A stretch of 64,000 nt of DNA from Clavaria fumosa (GCA_951802425.1 OX637796.1:124001-188000), one strand, 5' to 3'. Counted from the stretch's first letter, positions 44,912 to 57,332 are shown. The notes: generated by a model not told the origin, from the sequence alone. Made by a program: numbers and translations.

Positions 44912-46417
44912 GGTTTCAGCATGAAATTCACACTTAGCCAGGTTCAGGAAGAGACTGTTCTTCCAGAGCCTTTGGAGTACCTCTCAGACATGCTCAACAT
45001 GTTGTTTCAGATCCTCAGAGTAAATAAGGATGTTGTTGAGGTAGACGACCATGAACGTGTTGAGGAGGTCAGAGAATATGTCATTCATAAAGTGCTGGAA
45101 TGTGGCGGGCACGTTTGTGAGCCCGAAGGGCATCACACACCATTCAAAGGATCTGTATCGGGTGTGGAATGCGGTCTTCCATTCGTCACCCTCAGCGATA
45201 CAGACCAGGTGATACACATGTCAGAGGTCAAGTTTTGTATAGATTCGGGCTTTTCCTGGAACATCAAGAAGATCTTTAGTCAGCGGAAGCAGATATTGGT
45301 CTTGTTTGGTCAATTTATTGAGACCACGGAAATCAATGCATAATTGGAGCATTCCATTCTTCTTCCAGACAAAGAGCACAGGTGCTCTGTGCAGAGAATG
45401 GCTCAGACAGATAAATCCAATGCAGAGGTGCTCATCCAGAAACTCATGGAGTTCGCTGAGTTCGGACTGCGACAGAGAATAGACCACACCTGGTGGAGGG
45501 GATTGGCCATCCAGCAGGTTGATCTTCAGATCATACAGTCAATGTGGAGCAAGGGTGTCTGCCTTCGTTTTACTGAAGACATCTGGAAAGTCCCTGTACT
45601 CCTCCAGAACTGAGAGGAGATCCTGGGGGGTGGTGTTGGGAACATTGAATGAAGTGGAGGCTATGCACATGGACTCACTTGACAACGTCATGCCAAAGAG
45701 TTGGGACCCGTGAAGTCCACAAACCATGATGAATGTAGCAGCATTCACAAAAGAAACCTTGGGTGTCTCCTGGAGAGACGGAGTAGACAGAAAGGTCAGA
45801 GACAGAGTCAAAGACAGAGACAGAAGCAGAGATGGAGATGGAGTCCGGGTCTGGTTCGGAGTTGCTGCAGACAACATTTGAACTGGAGTGCATGGAGTGG
45901 AGACAGACAGAGGGACAGAGTGGAGAGTGCTGGCCGGTGCACCCTCCGGATCAGATTTCGGAGTTTTTTCCTCTTTTGTAGATGGTCTGGGCTTTATCTG
46001 GCCAGTAGTCCAGTCAACCAGCGGGTTGTTTTGGAACAGCCAATTCATTCCCAAGATCACATCACTAGAGGGATCAAGATCGGTAACTACACACAAGACA
46101 TTGGTCAGATCCATGGCAGAGAGCTGAATGGATAACCAGACCGCTTCAGTAACCCATACAGAGGTGGTCCTGTTAATCAAAACGACCTCCTGAGGGGTCA
46201 CCGGAGTTTTTGGAAGACGGAAACGAGAAGCAAACTTGGCATCAATGAAACAAAGTTCAGCACCAGAGTCTATCATTGCTTTGAACAGAAAAGGAATAGA
46301 AGGAGAGGAGGCAAGAAGGGAAAGAGAACCATGAAAGGAAAGGGTATCGAGTATAGGTTTAGTACGATTGGAGTTGGAGCAGCCGGAGAGTCGTACTGTG
46401 CTCTCTGGGCTGCTCAA
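44912..46417 (-). pseudogene. Protease and RT fingers/palm (minus copy)
   Basis: Protease frame 46417-45539 (AMIDSGAELCFIDA, VILGMNWLFQNNPLVDW), then RT 45487-45221 (LCIDFRGLNKLTKQDQY) and 45217-44984 ([16 protein letters not shown]). The catalytic box reads YLNNIL, both Asp changed to Asn. Stops or shifts separate the three pieces. Overlaps the gag end by 4 bp. Confidence 0.85.
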
Positions 46418-47619
46418 TCTTTTTTTGGCATGGAGTCATCTCTGTCGGAGGTGATTCGTGCGGTGCTGGCACTGGCCTGCAAGGTCCACTTATGACAATT
46501 GTTGGCTTTGTGGCCTGCTATTTCACAGAAGAGGCACAGATTATTATTGAAATGCCGTTGGCATTCCTCTGGAGTCAGTTTTCCATCCTGACCCAGATGG
46601 GCCTTCTTTGTATCGCTGGAGCTACTGGAGTTAGCGGAGCCCTCAGTGGCCTTTGGAACGGAGTTCCCAGAAGTCAAACCGGAGTTCACTGGACACTTTT
46701 CCAAGGGTTTCTCAGACTTGGTATTAGCACCGGAAGTGTTCAGGGACTTGGGACTATCCAAAGTCTCCTTTTTGATGGTGTTGTTAGGTGTCAGAGCCTT
46801 AATGGAGTCCCGAGAGATCTCCTGCTGCTGAGCCCAATAACGGCCATCGATCGCACTGGCTTGCTTGCGGAGTCTGCGGAGCGTGTCCACGCAGTTAACG
46901 CAGGCCAGTTCATCCTTGATGTGGCTGGCAAGTCCTTTGTAGAACTGCCACTGCAACCCGTACTCGTCCCAATGGACAATGGATGCAAATCTGTTGAACG
47001 AAATGGTGTATTTCATCAACTTCTGGTCCTCACGCATCTGGAGGTGTTCAAGTTCGAACTCCGCCTCACGGATCGCGTTGTAAGGACCAAAGTTCTCTGT
47101 AAGTTGAGCGACGAACATTTTATAGTTTGAAAGGACCAGATGGTCTTCACCATCCAAGATCATTGGTTTGAACCATTCCAGGGCGAAGCCCTGGAGAAAA
47201 GAAAGGACATAGCATACCTGATGAGAATCGGACTTGAACACTCTTGGGCAATCAAGGAAGTTTAACTGGCATTGGACCAAGAAGCTTTTCAACTTCTTAG
47301 CATCCAAGCCATTGAATGTGTCGGGGTCGCGCAGTTTTACCATCTCTGGGCGCTTGTTGGCATTAATAATCTGCTGAAGGAGATGTGCCAGAGTTGGTTC
47401 GCGCTTGGCTCGAGGTGTCAGAGGTTCATTTAGCTTGTCGTCATTGTCAGTGACCAAGGGATCTGACTCTTCGTCATGGTCTGGTGGTCTGGACACACTC
47501 AGAGTCAGAGTATTGTCAGCCAGTTCTGGAATGTCAACATCATCAGCAACAGTAGGTGGAAGTCAACATCATCAGCAACAGTAGGTGGAAGTCAAGCACT
47601 GGATCATGTAGTAGGCATT
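46414..47619 (-). pseudogene. Gag (minus copy, next to O 5' LTR)
   Basis: The same start ATG as the other copies lies at 47619, followed by early stops; the main frame 47496-46414 is open for 360 codons. Gag core FNGLDAKKLKSFLVQCQLNF; the knuckle is CLFCEIAGHKANNC (Gly changed to Glu). A 29-bp tandem duplication (47536-47593) near the start disturbs the N-terminus. Confidence 0.8.
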
Positions 47620-47658
47620 GTTGAGTTGGTATATACAAGGTTTGAAGTTTGAATATAC

Positions 47659-48384
47659 TGTCACAGTCCTAACAAGGTTAACGGCGAAGGGGTTAACAGA
47701 GCAGAATGGAGATGTATTATTGGAGTCCAATATCAGAGAAATGTAGTAGTAAGTAGAGAAGAAGGAGACTTATGGGACTGCAGCCTCAACGTATGTGTTG
47801 TGCCACCATGTATATACCTTGTCCCTATTTATCAAACAGAAAACAATGCCAGAAAGAAATCAAACAGAGAAGTCAAACTCCGAGAATATCGGAGTCCGCC
47901 GGAGTTGATTGGAGTTGGTTGGAGTTAGTTGGATGATGTGGAGGATGTCAAGGACAATGAGGATGAAAGCTCAGAGATGTTTTTAGGATCAAGAGATGTT
48001 AATATTCAAACTGAGGAGCAGGGAGATACACCTGGAAACTTATACTGCAAGGACAGAGTATAGGAGTAATGTGAAACAATGTACATATCAAATTACTAGG
48101 AGAGTTTCACCACATGTGCCTGTGCAATTTTCATGGAACAAAGAAACAACAACAAAAAAGCAACTCCCATGGGTCAAGGGTATCCTCTCAATGGTAAACA
48201 GGATGAGGGGATGGAGGGAGAAGGTTCTAGAATGAAGTCCGAACAGTCTGAAGGCTGGCAGAGTAAAGTCCGATGGAGGTGCAGAACAGAGCACATGGAG
48301 TTACAGCGGAGTGGATCAGAGTTGGTATGGAGCTTGGAGTCTGGGGCAGGGATCATGCTTATGCAAGCGGATGGGGTCATAACA
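47659..48384 (-). mobile_element. 5' LTR of outer element O (726 bp)
   Basis: TGTCACAGTCC...GGGGTCATAACA, followed by the second ACATG (48385-48389). Same length and variants as 34208-34933, which identifies these two as the original pair. Confidence 0.9.
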
Positions 48385-48389
48385 ACATG

Positions 48390-49078
48390 TGAGACTTTAT
48401 ATATGTATGTTGTAAGTATAAATAACTTTGGGAAAGTACAAAGGTTGCCTAGTGACAACACTATAGTAGTGTGTGGGATGTTTAGTCATAAAGTAACTAT
48501 CTGTGTGTTCTACTAAGGTTGCAAGGGGTCAAAGAAGCATAGGTAAGGTTGTGAAGCTGACCAGTCATGGGTTGTGACCTAGTAAATAATCATATGCATA
48601 GTTATAACTATGGGGGGATGTTTGGATCATAGATAGGGTAACTACACACTACAAAGGGAAAGGATATGCATATTTGAAAGGGAGTACACAGCTGACTTGT
48701 GGTGGTGCATCTGAGTGTTAAGGTCACAGCATCATGAGGAAGGTCACATGAGTGATGCAGGTGTTGTTAGTTGGCAAGTCACATGCATCAGAAGTATGGG
48801 CATGCTGAGTGTAATTTGACAAGTGTGGGGGTCTGGTGCATTGGTAGGGTGGACTAGTGTTTGAGGAGGTGATAGGACCATATGCCAAGGTGATGCATGA
48901 GGCATGATGGGATCCTAGTAATGTATAAGTGGTGATAGAGGGTCATGAGAGCTTGTAGATGGTTCAGGAGGGTTTATAGGGTTCAAGGGTGGATGTGTAG
49001 GGTCACAAGAGGGTGTTGGGAGGCCAGTAGATGGTGTTAGATAGGATAGGCTCAGGAAAAATGAAGAGGGTCATGACA
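48390..49078 (-). mobile_element. Right half of G LTR (family II)
   Basis: Continues exactly where 34207 stopped (TGAGACTTTATATATG against TGCGAGACTTATATATG in B). Ends GGTCATGACA at 49078, followed by TTACCCCCC, the minus-strand polypurine tract as in B. Total LTR without the insertion is about 1.19 kb. Confidence 0.8.
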
Positions 49079-49206
49079 TTACCCCCCCTTGAGCCCTATG
49101 AGAGTGGTGATCACATGTGAGGATGATGGTCACATGTTTGATTTGTCATCCTGGTTAGTTGCACCTTTGTTGATTGTGACATGAGATTCTCCTAAGTCCA
49201 ACCATC

Positions 49207-49775
49207 ATGGCAACAGCAAACACCCCTGTACACCATGAAACCAAGCTCAAGTGCAAAACACACATTTTCAATATGACCAAATCAGCCAACAACAAGGCTG
49301 TTCTGGCCCAGGCCTTGGCTGCACAGGCCACAGAATGAGTGTGATGTGCATGGTTACAAGGTGAGGTCACAGGGTCAGGCAAAGCAATAGGCTGTTCCAT
49401 GAGTGGTAATCCTTTGCCCCAGGAGTTCTCGAAGGCCTGGAAAAAGATAGGGGGTGTGAAGGAGAACAGGGAATGCAATGAAATGGAGCAAGAAGTGCAT
49501 GGCAATTTTTTACTCATCCATTCCTTTTCTCATATTGAATGCTTCCTAGAATTGCAACAACTGTGTTGCAAAGAACTGGAACTGTGAGCATGGCACTTCC
49601 AGGAAGTGTTGTCAATGTGCAGAGGACCATGCAAAATGTTCATGGGTCCAAGAATTTCATTGATGGTGTGTTAAGACAGAATTTGGATGGAGCAACATGA
49701 TCACCGATGATGTGCTGAGGTGTGAGAAAGGTTCAATAGCAGGTGTAGTGACTCTAGGGAGTACAGGCAGAGTAT
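49207..49775 (+). pseudogene. Antisense accessory gene relic of element G
   Basis: ATG at 49207 in the same context and distance from the LTR as in B. Several stops in exon 1, but the exon-1 end is kept (FSKAWKKIGGVKENRECN) and, after an intron ending CTAG at about 49550, the six cysteines keep the spacing CX2CX6CX7CX2CX6C (NCVAKNWNC...CQCAEDHAKCSW). It breaks off near 49775 into inverted pol sequence. Confidence 0.75.
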
Positions 49776-49776
49776 G

Positions 49777-50578
49777 AAGATCCACAACCTTCGGGGTTTT
49801 TTAGGTTTCACTAAATTCTATCAAAGATTCATAGATAATTACTCAGGCATCATTATCCCACTTACCCACCTCCTCCACAAAGATACACCTTGGAAGTGGA
49901 GCCTGTGATGTCAAGAAATCTTCAACATGCTCAAGTAAACCTTTACTGAAGCTCCTGTCCTTTGACATTATGACCCTGACCACCCCATTACTCTCGAATG
50001 TGATGCCTCCAATTATGCCATAGTGGCTATTCTCTTGCAAACTGATCCTGTGACTAATGAGTTACATCCCATCACTTTCCATGCACATACAATGATCGCC
50101 GCAGAGCTCAACTACAACATCTATGACAAAGAGCTCCTTGCGATACATGATGCCTTCAAGCAATGGAGAGCATACCTCAAAGGCATGTGATACCAAATCC
50201 AAGTGTTCTCCAATCACAACAACTTACAATATTTCACCACTATGAAGCAACTCAGCCACCACCAAGCCCACTGGGCAGAGTATCTTTCTAGTTTCGATTA
50301 TGTTATTCATTATCAAGCAGGAAAGTTAGGTGTGAAGCCAGATGCCCTCACATGATGACCCGACATCTACCCAAAGAAATCCAACCAACCTGCGACCAAT
50401 GCACAAAATAACAAGGTCATGATTCCCCCAGAACTCCTTCGAGCAGCTGTTATCCTCAATGAAGAAGCCCTGATTTCACAAATTCGACATGCTCCTCATG
50501 ACACCTACTTCTCCAAAAAATCTCAGGATGCTTCACAAGGTCACAACAAGGCTATTTCACTTTCACCTGACAGCTTAC
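49777..50578 (+). pseudogene. RT thumb and RNase H of G, in inverted orientation
   Basis: Plus strand, matching the reverse complement of B 10640-11460: KIHNLRGFLGFTKFYQRFID, RNase H LECDASNYAIVAIL, ELNYNIYDKELLAI, then the linker with DALT and PPELLRAAVI. In an intact family-II element pol should be minus here, so the pol block is inverted relative to the accessory gene and LTR. Cut at CTTAC (50574-50578) by insertion H. Confidence 0.75.
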
Positions 50579-51056
50579 TGTTATGGATCTGGTACTGGTG
50601 CAGACAGAAATGAGTCACTGAGAGTCAAACTGACTCAGACAACTCATCAACTCCCTATGCAGTGGGCCTACAGGACTAGTAGATCCTCCAGTTCCATACC
50701 TTCCTGCTAACAGCATTGAAGCCAACACAGCTAGCAAGGCATTGCTTCGGGCTAGATATTATTATTAGTTAGTAACCTAAGTGACAACATCCCATGGGCT
50801 TAGCCATTGACCCCCATGGCCTACCTCAACCTGGTATCACTCCACAGATTGATGCCATGGCTCAATGACTGACCACTCCATGGGTATTGTATACTTAAGC
50901 CATATCAATGTAGATGGATCAGTGAATAACTAGCTAACCACAGATGAGAGGCTCAAGCTGAAAGGTTCTGGAGATTCTCCTGGTCTTGTATACCATTCTA
51001 CCTCTACAAACCTCCACCTAATTCTCAGTACTTGGTTAGCTATTCACTACTTACAA
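50579..51056. mobile_element. Left part of insertion H
   Basis: Starts TGTTATGGATCTGG right after CTTAC (50574-50578). The right end of H is ...ACACCCTAACA at 60674, followed by CTTACT, and the family-II pol sequence continues there. TGTTA/TAACA ends and a 5-bp duplication suggest an LTR-type insertion, but left and right sequences are not copies of each other. No coding signal. Confidence 0.6.
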
Positions 51057-51181
51057 CACATACATTGAGGCTGCAGTCCCATAAGTCTTCTTCCTCTTGT
51101 TTATTTCTCCATTCCTCTGATAATACATCTCTGCTCCATTATGTTAATCACCTTGCCGCTAACCTTGTTAGGACCATGACA
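51057..51181 (+). mobile_element. 5' LTR remnant of element C (family I)
   Basis: The last 125 bp of a family-I LTR (from AACACATACATTGAGG to GGACCATGACA), equivalent to 59083-59206. The first 580 bp or so are missing, so the left target duplication cannot be read. Confidence 0.8.
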
Positions 51182-51221
51182 TTATATTCAAACTTCAAAC
51201 CTCGTATGTACAAACTTAACA

Positions 51222-52397
51222 ATGCCTACTACACGATCTGGTGCTCGACTTCCACCTCCTGTTGCCGATGACATCAACATTCCAGTACCGGCCAACAATA
51301 CTCTGACTCTGAGTGTGTCTGGACCACCGGACCATGACAAAGAGTCAGAACCCTCAGTTACTGATGATGATGACGAGCTAAATGAACCTCTGACACCTCG
51401 AGCCAAGTGCAAACCAACTCCGGCACATCTCCTTCAGCAGATTATTAATGCCAACAAGCACCCGGAGATGGTAAAACCATGTGACCCCAACACATTCAAT
51501 GGCTCAGATGCTAAGAAGTTGAAAAGCTTTTTGGTCCAATGTCAGTTAAATTTCCTTGATTGCCCAAGAGCATTCAAGTCTGATTCTCATAAGGTACACT
51601 ACATCCTTTCTTTTCTCTGGGGCTTCACCCTGGAATGGTTCGAACTGATGATCCTGGAAGGTGAAGACCATCCAGTCCTTTTGAACTATAAAATGTTCAT
51701 TGCTCAACTTACAGAGAACTTTGGTCCTTACGATGCAATCTGCAAGGCGGAGTTCGAACTCGAACGCCTCCAGATGCATGAGGACCAGAAGTTGATGAAA
51801 TACACCATTTCATTCAACAGATTCGTGTCCATTGTCCATTGGGATGAGTACGCGTTGCAGTGGCAGTTCTACAAAGGACTTGCCAGCTGCATCAAGGATG
51901 AACTGGACCACATTAACTGTGCGGACACACTCCGTGGACTCCGCAAGCAAGCCAGTGAGATTGATGGCTGTTATTGGGCTTGACAGCAGGAGATCTCTCG
52001 GGACTCCATTACAGCTCTGACACCTAACAACACCATTAAAAAGGAGACTTTGGATAGTTCCAAGTCCCTGAACACTTCCGGTGCTAATACCAAGTCTGAG
52101 AAACCATCAGAAAAGCGTCTGGTGAACTCTGGTTTGACTTCCGAAAACTCCGTTCCAAAGGCCACTGAGGGCTCTGCTAACTCCAGTAGCTCCAGCAACA
52201 CAAAGAAGGCTCATCTGGGTCAGGATGGAAAACTGACTCCAGAGGAACACCAATGGCATTTTGATAATAATCTGTGCCTATTCTGTGGAATAGCAGGCCA
52301 CAAAGCCAACGAGTGTCATAAGCGGACCTCATGGGCCAGTGCCAGTGCTGCACAAATCACCTCCAATGGAGATGACTCCATGCCAAAAAAAGATTGA
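51222..52397 (+). pseudogene. Gag of element C
   Basis: ATG 51222 (MPTTRSGARLPPPVADD), open to a TGA at 51981-51983 where other copies have TGG; the same frame then continues to 52397. Gag core FNGSDAKKLKSFLVQCQLNF; CCHC knuckle CLFCGIAGHKANEC. One nonsense change in an otherwise full-length gag of about 391 codons. Confidence 0.85.
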
Positions 52398-52545
52398 GCA
52401 GCCCAGAGAGCACAGTATGACTCTCCAGCTGCTCTGACTCCGATCGTACTAAACTGATACTTGATACCCTTTCCTTTCATCATTCTCTTTCTCTTCTTGC
52501 CTCCTCTCCTTCTATTCCTTTTCCATTCAAAGCAATGATAGACTC

Positions 52546-55500
52546 TGGCACTGAACTCTATTTCATTGATGCCAAATTTGCTTCTCATCTCCATCTTCTG
52601 AAAACTCTGGTGACCCCTTGGGAGGTCGTTTTTATTATTGTGTTTTGCACATGACCTTGCCAAACACAAAACATGCATTATTGAAAATGTAAAATTAAAT
52701 CTCTCATTTCTCACTCAATTCTGCACAGAATGGCCTCGAAATTTAAATGTGATATCTTTGATATATTAACTTGGTGTTGGTGGCATCACAAAGCCCTAAT
52801 CCTTCAATATAAAATTGTCCATTTTGACCTAAAATTAGTGGTTTTCAGTGTTGAACAGTACTGGTGGGTGTAATACTTCATAAAATGTGCTGGAAATGTG
52901 CATGCACCTCCACAGATATGTGGCCTAGGTGCTCCAAAAGCTTCATCAAGTTTCATGAAGAACTACAGGTTCAGGAGCCAGCCAATTGTGATAGTGTCAC
53001 AATGGTCACAATGTGACACAACAACAGTCAGTTGGCTCCTGAACCTGTAGTTCTTCATGGAACTTGATGAAACTTTGGGAGCACCTAGACAACATATCTG
53101 AAGAGGTGCATGCACATTTCCAGCACATTTTATGAAGTATTGCACCCACCAGTACTGTTCAACACTGAAAACCACTAATTTTAGGTCAAAATGGAGAATT
53201 TTATATTGAAGGATTAGGGCTTTGTGATGCCACCAACACCAAGTCAATATATCAAAAATATCACATTTAAAATTTGAGGCCATTCTGTGCAGAATTGGGT
53301 GAGAAATGAGATATTTAATTTTTACATTTTCAATAATGCATGTTTTGTGTTTGGCAAGGTCACATGCAAAACACAATAATGGGACCACCTCCGTATGGGT
53401 TACCAAAGTGGTCTGGTTATCCATTCGGCTCTCCGCCATGGATCTGACCAATGTCTTGTGTGTAGTTACCAATCTTGATCCCTCTAGTGATGTGATCTTG
53501 GGAATGAATTGGCTGTTCCAAAACAACCCACAGGTTGACTGGACTACTGGCCAGATAAAGCCCAGACCATCTATGAAAGAGCAAAAAACTCTGAAATCTG
53601 ATCCGGAGGGTGCACCGGCCAGCACTCTCCACTCTGTCCCTCTGTCTGTCTCTGCTCTGTGCACTCCAGTTCAAATGTCATCCGCAGTGACTCCGAACCA
53701 GACCCAGACTCTGTCTCCATCTCTGCTTCTGTCTCTGTCTTTGACTCTGTCTCTCCAGGAGACACCCAAGGTTTCTTTTGTGAATGCTGCCACATTCGTC
53801 ACAGCTTGTGTACTTCACAGGTCCCAAGTCTTTGGCATGATGTTGTTGAGCAAGTCTGCATGTGTGGCCTCTGCTTCGTTCAACATTCCTGACACCACCC
53901 CCCAGGATCTCCTCTCCATTCTGGAGGAGTACAGGGACTTTCTGGATGTCTTCAGTAAAAAGAAGGCAGATACCCTTGCTCCACACTGACCGTATGATCT
54001 AAAAATCAACCTGCTGGATGGCCAATCCCCTCCACCAGGTGCGGTCTATTCTCTGTTGCAGTCTGAACTCAGCAAACTCTGCGAGTTTCTGGACAAGCAC
54101 CTCCGCATCGGATTTATCCATCTGAGCCATTCTCCACACAGAGCACCTGTGCTCTTTGTCCAGAAGAAGAATGGAATGCTCTGATTATGTGTTGATTTCC
54201 ATGGTCTCAATAAATTGACCAAAAAAGACCAATATCCACTTCCACTGACTAAAGATCTTCTTGATGTTCCAGGAAAAGCCCAAATCTATACACAACTTGA
54301 CCTCCGACACATGTATCACCTGGTCCGTATTGCTGAAGGTGACAAATGGTAGACCGCATTCTGCACCCGATATGGATCCTTTGAATGGTGTGTGATGCCC
54401 TTTGGGCTCACAAACACACCCGCCACATTCCAGCACTTTATGAATGACATATTCTCTGACCTCCTTGACATGTTCATGGTTGTCTACCTTGATGACATCC
54501 TCATTTACTCCGAGGATCTGAAGCAACACATTGAGCATGTCTGAGAGGTACTCTGAAGGCTCCGGAAGAATGGTTTCTTCCTGAACCTGGCTAAGTGTGA
54601 ATTTCACACTGAAACCATGGAGTATCTCAGATTTGTTTTATCTCTGTCCAGACTTTCTATGGACATGGCTAAAGTGAAAACTATACAGGATTGGCCGACT
54701 CCATGGAAGGTCAAGGATGTCCAGTCCTTCCTTAGGTTTGCCAATTTCTACCACCACTTCATCCATGGCTATTCTGAGATTGTCACTCCGATGAACTGCT
54801 TGATGCATAAAAACATCGAGTGGCATTGGTCTGGTGATTGCCAGTCTGCATTTGACTATCTAAAAACCGCATTCTCCACAGCTCTGATCCTCTTGCACTT
54901 CATTCCTGGAGCTCCGCTGATAGTCGAAATGGATGCCTTGGACTACGCTGTTGCTGCAATACTCTCTACAGTCGCCTCTGATGGTGAAGTCCATCCTATC
55001 GCCTTTCATTCCTGCACCCTAGGCATCTCTGAACTGAACTATGACACCCACGATAAAGAACTCCTTGCTATATTTGAGGCATTTACTGCCTGGAGACACT
55101 ATCTCAAAGGTTCTGAAATTCCGGTCAACATTGTTACCGACCACAAGAACCTCAAGTACTTCTCCATGGTCCACCTGCTCACCTGGCATCAAGCCAGGTG
55201 GTTGGAGTTCCTTTCCCAGTTCGATTCTGCCCTGGGCACCTCGGAATGAAACCCAATGCATTGATTAGATGATGGGATGTCTATCCCAAAGAGGGGGATA
55301 GTGACTATGCCCGCATCAATCTGCAAAACCTCTGGCCAATGTTCTCCAGTGAACAATTGATATCGTCTCTCCAAGCTTCATTGCTTTATGTACCCACACT
55401 CCACACGTTGTTTGTGATTAACGATCATCAACTCTGAGAGGACATCTGTTCTGGACTCTTGCTTGATCCTGTGGTCATCCCGATCCTAGAAGACCTCTGC

Positions 55501-56889
55501 TCGAACTCCGCGGACCCTAAGTGGTCCATGGATGATGACAGACTTCTCCGCGAGCATGGACAGATTTATGTACCAGACATCAATGACCTCCGACTCTGCA
55601 TTTTACATGTGAGACATGATCACCTGCTTGCCAGACATTTCAGTCAGACCAAGGCTACAGCCTTGGTCTTCAGGGATTATACCTGGCCGAAACCCTGAGG
55701 ATTTGTATTGGACTTTTGCAAATCTTGCATGACTTGAGGTAGGGCAAAAGCCCCTCAGCATAAGCCATATGGAATGCTCAAGCAGCTGCCCATACCTGAG
55801 AAACCATGGAATTCCATTTCAATGGATTTCATCAAGCAACTCCCTGAGAGCTCCAGTTTCACCACAATATTGGTGGTTGTTGATAGGTTTATGAAGCAGG
55901 GGATCTTCATCCCAATGACCAATGAAGTGAACTCCATGGAGTTGGCCTGTCTATTCATATTCCACATCTTCTTGAAACATGGAGTTCCATCGCATGTCAC
56001 CTCCAACTGTGGCTCTGAGTTTGTTTCCCATTTTTTCCACTCGTTGGGTAAAGTCCTGGACATGACTTTACACTTCACCTCTGGATATCATCCAGAGGGT
56101 GACAGACAGACAGAGCGGACTAACCAGATGCTGGAACAGTACCTCCATTGTTACTGCAATTACCAGCAGGACATTTGGTCACAGCTCCTGCCCCTGGCCA
56201 AGTTTGCCTACAACAATGCCCTGAGCGCCACCACTGGGGTTTCTCTGTTCTTCACAAACAAGGGCTATCACCCAAATATCTTGGTATTCCCCAAATGTGA
56301 AGTAACTTCGGTCCATGCCTGAGAGCTTGCTGTAGACTTGGATCAGCTGCACCAAGAACTCCATAACCAAATTGCCGAAGCACAGAGTCGCTATCAGGGT
56401 CCAGCGGACAACTGTTGGACTCTGGCACCAGAGTTTAAGGTCAGAAACCAAGTCTACGTTAAGGTGAAGTTTTTCTGTATGACCAGACCCTCCAAAAAAC
56501 TCTCCGACAAGTTCCTTGGACCTTTCAAAATCATCGGAGAGGCTGGTTCACACTCCTTCATACTCCGACTCCCTGAGGCCATGCGAGCCGTCCACCCCAT
56601 CTTCCACATTTCCATGCTGGAGCCAGTCACTCCAAATACAATTCTGAATCGCACCATCTCCCCGCCTCCCCCAGTAGAGATCAACAGAGACCTAGAGCAT
56701 GAGATTTCCGAAGTGCTCAACTCCAAGATCGACAAACACTGCACCTGCAAACTCCTATACCTGGTGTGGTGGTCTGGATATGAAGGAACCGATGAGGAAA
56801 CATCCTGGCTCCCCGCTACAGAACTTGTTCATGCCTCCGAGGCTGTTTTGGATTTCCACCAAGCTTATCCGAACAAGCCCAGACCTCTC
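52546..56889 (+). pseudogene. Pol of element C, interrupted by a foldback element and stops
   Basis: The protease begins at about 52535 (AMIDSGTELYFID), is split by the foldback element 52638-53376 and resumes at 53385 (TTSVWVTKVVWLS; VILGMNWLFQ). RT to about 54610 keeps the catalytic YLDDIL, unlike the other two family-I copies, but has several TGA codons. RNase H 54617-55249; a short deletion before the HHCC region; integrase core 55774-56322 (SISMDFIKQLPES; SNCGSEF with Asp lost); chromodomain at 56700-56850 (LLYLVWWSGYEGTDEETSW). The normal TAG after PLNTL reads TGG here, so translation would run on to 57105. Confidence 0.85.
52638..53376. mobile_element. 739-bp foldback-type element with about 340-bp inverted arms
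   Basis: Ends TTGTGTTTTGCA...TGCAAAACACAA, flanked by TA (52636-52637 and 53377-53378). The arms (52638-52978 and about 53032-53376) are imperfect inverted copies meeting at a roughly 50-bp centre that itself holds GTGTCACA/TGTGACAC. Removing the element and one TA restores the protease reading seen in the other copies (GTTTTGATTAACAGG-like). No coding capacity; a TA target suggests mobilisation by a Tc1/mariner-type transposase (inference). Confidence 0.85.
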
Positions 56890-57332
56890 AATACCCTCTG
56901 GACCTTTCTCCATTCACTCCAATACCCCGAAATTTCTCTTATGCTTCTACTTATGTACATTTTCCATTCCATACAACTCTGTCTCTTTTCTCTGTCTTCT
57001 CCGAAACCCAAAAAAAAAAAAAAAAGGATTTCTGTTTCTCTGTCTCTCTGTCTCCCTCTCTCCCTCTCTGTTCCTTTCTCTGAAAACTCCAAAAACTCTA
57101 TATAAAAAAAACTCCTTTCTTCTTATTCCTTTTCTCTGAAAACTCTGAACTTTTTATTTTCCTCCCAAGTCCAACTCCAAAACTCTCTTCATCCTCTCCA
57201 TCTTGTCTTACTTTATTTTCCTTTCACTCCACTTACTTTTCACTCAAGCTCAAAGATAAAAAACAAAAAATTGATAAAAAAGAAAGCAAAAGAAAACAAT
57301 AAATAACTATGTAGATTATTTTTTAATTTTTT
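56890..57332. other. Spacer between pol and antisense gene of element C
   Basis: Pyrimidine-rich (CTCTGTCTCTCTGTCTCCCTC), with a 17-A run at about 57009-57025 and AT-rich sequence at 57250-57330. It corresponds to 36130-36567 in O. No coding signal; it likely carries the convergent 3' ends. Confidence 0.4.

Larger units (their letters stand above)
34208..48384. mobile_element. Composite of two nested family-I gypsy elements (O and N) with internal inversion
   Basis: Flanked by ACATG at 34203-34207 and 48385-48389. The flanks join into a continuous family-II LTR; the uninterrupted versions at 6110, 13488 and 63090 act as empty-site paralogues. The outer LTRs (34208-34933 and 47659-48384) are both minus, 726 bp, and most alike. 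The inner LTRs (38123-38968 plus; 42434-42883 minus) are most alike and abut GCTGG (38118-38122) and CCAGC (42429-42433), the two inverted copies of one target duplication. This fits N inserted in O between RNase H and integrase, followed by inversion between the oppositely oriented gag-pol regions. Confidence 0.85.

Noticed and set aside
38123..48384. Inversion caused by recombination between the LTRs themselves
   Set aside because: That would make the LTR next to the plus gag (38123-38968) resemble the outer pair at its gag-side end. By eye it instead resembles 42434, and 47659 resembles 34208. Recombination within the gag-RT coding blocks fits better.
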